64,000 bases of DNA from Diphasiastrum complanatum. Taxonomy: Eukaryota > Streptophyta > Lycopodiopsida > Lycopodiales > Lycopodiaceae. Below are positions 25,076-36,362 of this stretch, piece after piece (the stretch's first letter is position 1; each line of letters begins with the position of its first letter). The position numbers and the translations under genes are program-made. The notes beneath the pieces were generated by a model. That model was not told the DNA's origin. It made no database searches and saw nothing but the letters and a program-made list of their open reading frames with translations. The stretch spans positions 38,680,527 through 38,744,526 of the forward strand of contig CM055104.1 of NCBI GenBank assembly GCA_029204225.1. The letters are read 5' to 3'.

Positions 25076-28000
25076 CACACCTCAGACTCTCAGAGGCTAA
25101 AGCTGCAACTTGCAACTTGCAAGCATAGTTACAACTTACTAAAAGCTATAACCTTAAAGCCAGAGGCTGGTTTGCAAATGCCAGCAATGTCTTAGAGAAC
25201 ACCTTGGATTAGAGTGTCCTGACCTACAGTCCACATATGTCAAGAAGCTAGATATGTAAGTCCTAAGTAGTAAGTAGGATAGTGTGCGTTAACTCTAGTT
25301 TAGCTACAAGTCAAGTGAAGCACATACTTAAGGAGATTTAGAGAATGTTTTCTAGAATAGAACGTGAGGGTTCTAATTTCGCACACGTAGGAAACTTTGA
25401 CTTCCTTATAGATATGGTGCTTATGTAGGTCAATCCACCACTTCTATTGGAGATTTGTTTTCGTCGTTATGTTTTATCCTTGTTGTATCTTCAGTGAATG
25501 CTAGTAGGATCTATACTCAAATGATAATCAAAGGATTAAATTTCTCTCAAGCTATTCTTTTTGTTTTTCTGATAAATTCGCAAATGTTTTATCTCTTGAT
25601 ATACCCATGTGATTGAAATTGTTCTTTGTAGTTCTATTTTTAATTCAGCTCCTTATCATGTCCATTACTCACAATAAAATGAATTTGCTAGCAACTTGAG
25701 TAGCTCTTTAAAAAAGTTTTTGTATGACTTCCATTTCGCTCTCCTATGTTGTTGGTTCAAAATAAAGATGGGAAGTAGCCTAAAGAGCACTCAACAAAAT
25801 CATAGTAAAAAATTGGTTTGATATACCATTCTTTTATCAAGGATAGACTACAGGGTGTCACAATCTTTAGTGGCATTGATTTAACAAGTGGATATCATCA
25901 AACAAGGGTTGTGTGAGAAGCTTAGAAACCCGGTTCGAGGTTTTGGGGTCGAAACCTACAGTAAAATGCATTCCAAAATTCATTGGTGTAGTACGTTTTT
26001 TTTTCTAATATGTAATACTTAAAAAAAACAAAAATCCCATAGTTCAAATCCTAAAATAGAACTACAAAAACATGCACATAATAACACCAAAAAATGGATC
26101 ATCTAGCAAACCACAACTTTTTTATACACACTAGAACATGACTAGAACTTGCTAAATTACGTTCACAAGAAGAAAAGCACATCATAAGACTCTCTGTTGC
26201 CTATGTAGTGCAAGCTCACAACAAATGTACAAAGCTCTCTTTGGGTCAATATCATGGCTCATGGCAGGAAGAATCACAAGAAACACATTGTTGTGCCTAA
26301 CCTACAACATAAATTTAACCTAAAAAACCTTCAATTTGAAAGTGCATCAGCCCACCCTATTCACCCACTTGAACGGACCATCCTGTACCCGAAACATTCA
26401 GCAACCTATATAAATGTACCGCGCTTAATTAGAGCTTTAATCTGATACCCATATTGCCCACAAAAAAATAAAATAAAATAAAAATGTTTCTGAGAAACGC
26501 TCCTAAAATCCAGAAATGCGTTTCTAGAAACGCAGTGCAACTATGCCTCGTACTTTTTCTCCTTCACATGAAATTGTAACAAAAGATGAAATTCTGCTAG
26601 ATGCTAAAGAAAAAGAAGTGTTTGCTTGCTTAAAGAAAGCATTAGCTATAGGTTTAGATGTTGGTGATTTTTTTAAACTAAGAAACACTTCTGTGGTAGA
26701 AGTCGATTCTAACTAAACTTGTGTTAGTGATGTTTTGAATCAAGGGGGTGATGCAATTGCTTTTTATAGTTGTCAGCATAATTGGACTAGGACATTTCGA
26801 AAAATGAATCATTGGCTATTATGAATGGCCCTATAGTTTGGAAGAATTATCTCCTAGGAAACTATTTTGTGGTGAAGATAAAACACTAGTCTTGGTTGTT
26901 TTCTCACAAAAGGGAGACCTATTTGAAATGGGCAAATTTAGTGTAAGCTTTTCATTTCTTATCTAGTACACCATTCAGGATAGGATAATAAAGTAGTGGA
27001 TGCACTATCATTTATTGTAGTGGGTGCACTGTCAAGGATGCGTAGAGACATGCTAACTAGTTTCCCTCCTTGGTGCGTTAATATCCTCCTCGGGAGTGGT
27101 GATCCTATGAGACCTGATAATTCTCGTATCATCATGATCAAGCATGTCATCGCGAAGGTGTATGGTACTATACTTCATTTTGCAATGAGTACATAGGTAG
27201 CGACCAAGAAACTCTATTCGATGGGTAAGGCTAGTTCCATGGCACACTACTCCACCACTGAACATCACACTTAGTTAGTTCCATGATTGAGCTGGTTAGG
27301 CACAGATGAGAGAGAGTATATTGGTGTTTTGTGGATTTTAGAAGAGGCTTCGACTTTGTTCCATGACCTTGTTAGAGTTAATGTTCACACTGTTACCCCT
27401 GATGTTGTCATTTAGGATTAATTAGGATTATTGGGCCATGCGTGGGGGCTAATCTAGGGGCCTTTACCTATATTTAGTAAATTCAAGTTAGAATTTAGTT
27501 AGACTAAAGTTCAAGATTCTAGTGCTTGATTTAGAGCACAATTTTTGCTATAGTTGTTGGTGCTTTTACCATATATAGGGACATTAATTAGGCAATTGCT
27601 TTTGCTTTTGCTTTTGCTTTGCTTTTGGCATAGACCAAAGCCTATACGTATGTAGTGTGCCCTAGCTCGTTTGCAATGGGACATAGTTGAAGTTTCTTAT
27701 CACTTGTGTTCTCTCTCATGTGTTTGGCTATTGTTTCATCACAATAGGAATCTTGTCTTGGCTTACTTGATGATCAAATTAGTTTTCTAACAGACACTTG
27801 TTTATTTAAAGGTTGCAGGACATAGGCTTTTCTATAGATACAATATTAGCAGTGATGGCATTAATGAGAGAGATTGGGGTTGTTGTAGGAGTGAGTTAGG
27901 AGTTTTAGATCCAATAAGGAGCACCATTGGGGTGACATAGAGATGTTTCATTTCACCTACTCTCTTTCGTGTAATGATGAGGTTGAGGAGGTTGTCGGCT

Positions 28001-31000
28001 GTGTAGGAGGCTTGGGTGGTGTAGTCTTAGGGATATACTGATCACTATGTCATTATATGTTGATGGTGTGGCTCTAGTCACACTGACTAGAGAGGGGCTT
28101 TAGAGACACCTTGACAATCTACGTGCTTTTTGTACTAGATGGGGGATTGAGGTGAACATTTTGCAGGCCAAAGTTATGGGCTTTTGGAGCCTTCATGTAG
28201 AGACATTTGCTTATCTTGGATGACCAGTGGGATTATCAATGTTGAGTTTGCAATTCCTCTGTTAGTGGCTGATGCCTTCTTCAGGCTCAGGGTCGAACTC
28301 AAACTCTTCATCTTTCCAACCAAAGCAGATACTTTTCTGCAAAATCTATTATTTGATACCCATATTGTCCACAAAAATTTTAAAAAAAGAAAAAAAATAT
28401 CCCCTAAATCAGAAACGTGTTTGTGAACTCATTTCTGGATGCATTTCTAGAAACGTGGCGTAAAAATGGCATCCATAGCAAATTGCTTCAAAGTCGAGTC
28501 TCTTGGTTGCAGTTTACATTGTGTATGTCCAAATCATCAAGGGCATACCCACCATCTTGATTGTGTATTGATATTGGGCCGGTTGTGTTTTCAAGCTTCA
28601 CTTCCTAACAAGCAGGAAATGTTTTCAAGAAACCAATAGTTCACAGTGTCAGATAATCCCCTATTCTAATTGAATCTTTGCTGGAAAAATCCAAGAGCAA
28701 TGCTAATAGGTCTTATCACCACCATTCTTATCTAAAGTTATATCGTACTTAGTTTGTTGGCAATGTTTCTGATTCCTGTTTCTATGGTTTAGGAAAAATT
28801 TCAACAAGTTAATCCAAATCTGTTCTAAACTTTGTGCTATGCATGGAGTTGATGGTCTAAGAATTTGTAGGTGGAATCCATGGGTGCTCCTTTTTGTGTA
28901 TTGAATTAGTGTATACAGAAACTGATGTCTACATGTCTACGTGATCATCAGGAGCAGATTTGTCAGATGCAGATCTTCGTGGAGCAGATTTGTCGCTCGC
29001 AAATGCAGCTAAGGAAAATATTGGTTTTCTGTTAAGAGAACAAAGAAATATGCATGTGTCTGGTCATGTTTTTTATACTAAACTCGTCAAGGCATTGGTG
29101 CAGGCAAATTTTAGTAATGCCAATCTCGAAGGGGCGCTTGTGACAGGAAACACATCATTTAAAGGTGCCAAGATTGAAGGTGCAGGTATTGATTCAATGC
29201 TTGTTACTGACTAGCCCATTGTAGTGCAAATAACGTTTGTAATTTCTTTTCAAGGCACACATACTTGTGTCCTCAAAAGCCTTGTCAAAAGAATCAAATG
29301 TTAGAACCTTGAAGAAGGTGTTCATAATCCATCTAATCCAGTAATAAGTATCTTGTGCTCTTAGTTCCTTATGTTGAAACAAGTTGACGAGTCGAACCCT
29401 GTAACAAAGGCCCTCTCTGTGTTTAAAACGTTTACACATGGAAGTGAAGTCTATGCATTCTTTTAGCCTGTTGCATATAATCAAGTCATCTGCACCTCCA
29501 AGATATATGAGCTTTCTTCAAGAATTTGTGAACGAAGCATGTATGAACTCTCAATTTGTACCAAAGTCAAGGGGTTTACATATATTGAATCAAAGTGAGG
29601 GCTGTGCCTCCTTGTAGATTGGCATTGATCATTATGGCACACCTCTTCAAGCCCCCATAAAAAAACACTGTGCTTCCCCTTCAAACCTTGTTCTCTCTTG
29701 TCCAACTATATGCTAGTTTGAAAGCTTGACTTTTGCAATGCAGTAAAACCTTTCCAGAAATATCTGTTTTGTGTATGCACTTTCAGCCATTTACATTGAT
29801 TGATGTTCAAAATCTTTGGGACATGTAGGATGTATCGGTAATCTTGTTTTCTATTTAATGATCAAATTAAAATGTATGTCAAAGCCTGGGGTGATAACTA
29901 ACAGATACTCTGTTAAGACCCCAAGTCAATATAAAATGTCATTACTTGAGAAGCTTGAGGCATTAGTTCAATAGATGGTCTTGAGGTGCTTTCTAGGTGT
30001 CAAACTCGAGCTAGTGATTAATGCTGGAGGGACATGTGTTAACATGTAGGAATAAACAGGACACGAGCTATATGGAGTATAACTGCTATTGACAAAACGA
30101 ATATTGAACAAGAGTAGCTGAATACAAATGTAACTATGATGGTAATGGTATATATATATATATGAATACGCTCATCAAATCAAGTCAAATCCTGGTGCCA
30201 CTGAAGAAAGATGTGATGGAGACTGTAGCTATAAGGATCTTCTCCGAGGATCAAAGACTAGGATGCTGAAATCCATAGAACCAAAGGGAAACGGATGGTG
30301 GACAAACCAACCCAACCAAACCTAGATCGATTGGATCTTAGCCCCCAAGCTATGGATCTACCAATCAATGCTCAATAGGAGAGATGTCACTCCGGTAGTG
30401 TTCTGCTACCAATACCTCAATCAAGCATACACTAGTGAGAGCCCAATGGGTATACTTATACCCTCCAAAGCCCATGCACCACTAGTAGTGCACTATGACA
30501 CCTCACTGGACACCTCTGTAGCCTAACTGGGCCATCTCATCCAGTTCCCCTATGACTCACTCATAATCATAATTAACTTATGGGTTGAGGTAGGCCTATT
30601 GACCTCTAATGGGATAATAAATCCAAGATCAGTTGTGGGCATGACAGTAGCTGGATGTACATCCAATGCATGTTGAGGACGTCGTCGAGGAGGTCGTCTT
30701 TGAAATGTGTCTCCTCAAGTTGATGGCTCTATGAACAACATGATCTGGGTAGTACGCCATCTCTGGTCTCTATGTTGAGAATCATCATTGACTCCACTGT
30801 CCTCTGAGTCTGGATCAATCTGTAATCTCCTACAAGAGAAGGATGTGATATGGAGCTGTGTATCAAAATGACACAGTTAAACTGGCCGACATAGATCTTG
30901 TCGTAGTAGTAACATCTCCTTGACCATGAGTGCAACACGGCGTGGATCCTCATATGCTATAATGGATCTCATTGTGACAGTTGTATCTCGATGAAGACAA

Positions 31001-31593
31001 TGATATCTCCTCTCTTTGATCTTATAATATACTAGGCATCTAAATAAGAAGTGCTCATTAGGAGATGCCGACATCACTCTGAAAGCAACCAAGGACTCGC
31101 TCATGTAGTGCCATCACTGCTAGGACTGTATCATCGGAGAAGCCAAAATCATGTAACTGCTGGATGAGAAGGGAACATGGGATAGAATCAAAGGTCTTCA
31201 TGAAGTCAACAAAACAATACTAAACTGTCTGTCTCCTCTATTTGGCTTCCTCGATGATAGCACAAAGAGTGAAGACATAACTTGTAGTGAAATAGTGAGC
31301 TCGGAAGCCAACCTGGCTTAGAGCATGTGATTTCCTGATCTCTACCTCAGAACTTACTACTGACTAAAAAATAGTGCCATATAGCTCCGCAATAATGTGC
31401 CTGATCATGATAATACGATAGTTACCAGGATTCTTGAGGTCACCATATTTGTGAATGCGATGGATAATATTAGTACACCAAGAAGATGGAAAATCGTAGA
31501 CAACAACATGATTGAGTAAAGTGGCTAGGATGGGAGAAAGTGGGTAGCAACATGAATCAACAATTCTAGCTCAAGGTCCTCAATGTCTCTAGT

Positions 31594-31668
<75 letters not shown>

Positions 31669-34600
31669 CAGAAAGAAGAAGAAGCTTTATTAATGTATTT
31701 TCTATACCAAAAGGTATATAAGACTAAAAGATACATGTCGAGTGTGGTAACAGAGGGAGCGTGTGTAACGACTCCAAGTAGTACGAAATAAAAAGTACAT
31801 GTAGAGAACTAATGTGCTCTGAATGTAAATGACTAACATGTACTATAACCGCAATATGAATGTAAGAAGAAGGTCTGAAAGACCCAAGTCAAATGCGGAT
31901 CGTGAAAAAGGATGTGATAGGCATAGTTGTTGCATGGATAGCTGAATGTTGTCTATGGTGTCGACGTCGGGATGTAGGGCCTCGCATAATGGGACGTGTA
32001 ACTCTCGTGGTCGCCTGAGGCTGGGTGGTGCGTCGTCTCTGCGTCCTAGGCCTGGGAATGTCGTCGCAATCGTTGTCAGTCATGTTTGCATCAGAATGCG
32101 ATCTTCTTCGAGAGAAGAAGGATGTAATCTAAGATTGTGTGGCTGGATAAGTATGCTGAACTGTCTGACATAGTTCATGTCGTAGGAGGGACATCTCACG
32201 TATCATTAGTGCCACACAGCGGGGGTCCTCGTATGAGATAAGGGACCGTAGTGTAACTGGTGACTGACAAAAAAGGTAGGGATATCTCCCTCTGATCTCA
32301 TAGTAAACTGGACATATGAATAGGAAATGCTCCTCGGACTCGACCATAGATAAAGAGCACAACTGGCAAAGCTGCTCCTCTCGCGGGGAACCCAAGAAGC
32401 GTCTGGTCTCAATCGCCAACTGATGTGAGGAAACTTTGAACTAGCCTAGCAGAAATCGAAGCCCATGAGATAGTCCTAAGGTAAGATAGTGTGGCAAAAC
32501 TGGGAATCCCACTGTGTCTAGCTCCATAAAGTGTGTCCTGTAATACTCATGGGTGCCCAATGGAAGGTCTGTGATAGAGATGCCATGTGTATCCAATATC
32601 TGGGAGGCTTGAGAAAACCATGATAGTCGATCCCCTGGTCATAAAGGTGTCGTGATGAGACAAGTGCCGTCTGTATGTATCTCTGCTCATATGTGGGTAG
32701 CATCATGATACGCTGATTATATAGGATAAGCTGAAAGATGGGCTAGCTATAGGGGTGGAACTGCGAACTCTGTCAGGATAATCTGATGTGGGACAGACGG
32801 CTTAGCCCGTATCATCCGAGACAGCATGAGAACCTGTAGTCGTGAAATACTGGTCCAATCAGACGATGTAAGACCCGTACACCATACCTCTACTGCATAT
32901 AGGGCTGTGGGGGTAACAAGAGTATCAAAAATCTGACATTTACTCGAGGCATTCCGAGTAAATCGTTGGAAATAGAAATGTTGACCCTTCCTGTCATGCC
33001 CATGACTGGTCTCAGGTAGCGTGTCCACGCTAGGGATCAATAGACCAACAACCCGTAAGGTAATTGTGACTATAAGGGAATTGGGGCCCTTATGTGTACA
33101 TGGTCATAATTAATGGTTGTAGGCCTAAACACATGGTGGTGGAGTTGGTATGGGTCTATCAGTGAGTCATTGGGGAACTGGATGACGTGGCCCAGATAGG
33201 CTGCAGAGGTGTCCAGTGAGGTGTCACAGTGCACTACTAGTGGTGCATGGGCCTTGGAGGGTAAAAGTATACCTATTGGGCTCTCACTAGTGTATGCTTG
33301 ATAGCATGACCGGTGGCAGGATGCTGCTGGTGTGATGCCTCATTCCTCTTTGTGATTGATCCATAGCTTGGGGGCTAGATCCGTTCGATCTAGGTTTGGT
33401 TGGGTTGGTTTGTCCACCATCAGGTTCCCTTGTGTTGCTTGTGATTGGCATGCTTAGAATAGGATCCTTGGATTGAGGACTTTATATTGGTATCAGAGCC
33501 TATCCTGTGGTTAAGGAAAGGCAATCTGCAAGCTTGAGAGTTTGGGAAAATTTGGGCAGCATCTACCCTATTTTCCAGCTATAATGAAATCTAGTGTTTG
33601 TAAATCTCTAAAAATTATTTGCTTATGCATTTGTGGTTTAAATATTTTCTAGATCCGATACAGCTCACCGAGTCAGGAGCGCTACTTCTGAGTTAGTCGT
33701 TGTAAATCAACAATAGAAATCTTACTTATGGATATTATTGTTGAAATGTATTGCTTATAAGTCACAACATTTATGAGTCGTTTTGGATTCATTTCTAGAT
33801 GGCTGTGCATAGAATACACGAGAACTTTTGGGACTTATCTTTTCCCGTTCGGAAAGGATGGAATGCTATCCCAGAAGACTCAAGAGAGTTGGATAGTTGT
33901 TTTCCAAAAGTTAGAACTTCACATAGTGAGGTTCTGGTAAATCTTAAGTTATTCTAGATTAGAACTTAAGAATAAATTCTAGACGTATTCTAGATTGGAC
34001 CCTAACTTTGGAATGACAATTTGTGCCATGTCTAAAGTAAGGGCGTTATTGGTTTACAATCCTTATATAAACACCATATGTGAGTTGGAAAAGTCTGAAA
34101 CTTTCCAGATGGAAAGGACTTTTGGAACAACTCATGTGTCTTTTAAGAATTGTGATGCACTCTTACAATATGGTATGGTCTTGGGAATCTGGAGAGTTGG
34201 GATTGGTGAATCATAACTCAGATTCTAGGAAATACCTAATCCATAGGAGAGGATAGTGTTCATACCCCGAATGAATAAACATGATAGTGGAATTTTGGTA
34301 CGAGTGATCACCTTACCAAATCAACTATGTTTATTCGGGTAAAGAGCAAGTAGTTATAGAGTGTCATAGATGCTCGGTAACTATACAATTTATCAATCGT
34401 TTAGTTCTTGTATCCAAGATCTTTTTCGGGTTCAAGACGAGATACACTCGAGATTCATCCAACAGGTCCAATTGATCTCCAGATCCAAGATGCTCTCCTT
34501 CACGTAGACTCTTCCTTCCTGTTCCCAGAAACTTAAGGAGGAACTTCCCCAGTTTTAAGTTCTGAGGACGGAACTTGAATAAGGGGGGAAGAATGTCATG

Positions 34601-36319
34601 CCCATGCCTGGTCTCGGGTAGCGTGTCCACGCTAGGGATCAGTAGACCAACAACCCGTAAGTTAATTGTGACTATAAGGGAATTGGGGCCCTTATGTGTA
34701 CATGGTCATAATTAATGGTTGTAGGCCTAAACACATGGTGGTGTAGTTGGTAGGGTCTATCAGTGAGTCATTGGGGAACTGGATGACATGGCCCAGATAG
34801 GCTGCAGAGGTGTCCAGTGAGGTGTCACAGTGCACTACTAGTGGTGCATGGGCCTTGGAGGGTATAATTATACCTATTGAGCTCTCATTAGTGTATGCTT
34901 GATAGCATGACCGGTGGCAGGATGCTGCTGGTGTGATGCCTCATTCCTCTTTGTGATTGATCCATAGATTGGGGGCTAGATCCGTTCGATCTAGGTTTGG
35001 TTGGGTTGGTTTGTCCACCATCAGGTTCCCTTGTGTTGCTTGTGATTGGCATGCTTAGAATAGGATCCTTGGATTGAGGACTTTATACTTCCCAAGTCTG
35101 GCGGAAGCTGCCTGTCGCATGCCAAAAATAGGGCATGCAAAAAGCAAGAAGAGACAACCTCCAAGGGCTGCCTATCAAAGATGAGTTCCTGGCGCTGCAT
35201 AAAAGCTCTTGATGTGTTGAAAACCATAACTTTGGTTTTCAATATGTTAACCCCCAATCCCCGTAGGCATGAAGACTATCTAGTTGTCGCTATAATTCCT
35301 CTCTGGTAGAAGATAAGAGAACCACATCATCTGCATATAAAAGTATAGCAATCAAGATACTCCCAAGCCTGCAACCTGTGCCACCACATCCCTCGATGAC
35401 TCTCTCAAGCTCGTCAACATATAGCCCGAACAGGGTTGGAGAAAGAGAACAACCTTGTTTCATGCCAATAGTGCTCCAGATATGATTTGAGATGCCGGTG
35501 TCACTCCGAAAACAGCCAAGGACTCTCTCATATAGTCCCATCACTGCCAAGATCGTGTCAGTAGAATAACCAAGTCACGTAAACGCTGAGTGAGAAGGGA
35601 TCGTGGAACAGAGTCGAAGGCTTTCCTGAAGTCAACAAAACAACAGTAGACCCTCTCTTTCGTGTGTCTAGCCTCCTCAATAATGGCCCGAAGGGTGAAG
35701 ATATGATCTGTGGTGTAGTAGTGTGCCCGGAAACCTGCCTGGCCCAATGCATGTAATCTCTTAGACTCTGCCTTAGAACTGACTGATGACTGGACGATGG
35801 TGCCGAATAACTTAGTAATGATATGCCCAATCATAATGGTGCGATAATTACCAAGGATCCATGGGGTCACCAGTTTTATGAATGGGACGGATAATGTTGG
35901 TACACGAGGAGGAAGGGAAACCGGAGACAATTGCTCGATTGAGCAAAGTGGCTAGGGTAGGCGATAGTGTGTCTGCATCATGGATTAATAGTTCAGATTT
36001 GAGGTCATCAATATGGTGGGGCGACGGGTTTTCAGTCTCTTGATGGCCATCGGGACCATGTCCGAGGTGAAGAAAGTGAAAGTAGTCGACCGAGGAGAAA
36101 TGGAGATGGGTGTGTCTGTGGGTGTAGTATATAAGGTAGTGGCGTATGTGGTCTAGGTATGAAGATTAGTGAGGGGAGGAGGTGGGGTACGGGGAATGAA
36201 TTCCCTCCAGAAGGCACTGGTGGAGGAACTGCAAAGGGAATCAACTAAGCTTTTCCCTTTTTGTGTTTCATACACCCGTTTCTTCCGATGGAGGGCATGG
36301 TGGAAAGGTCGACGAGCTT

Positions 36320-36362
<43 letters not shown>

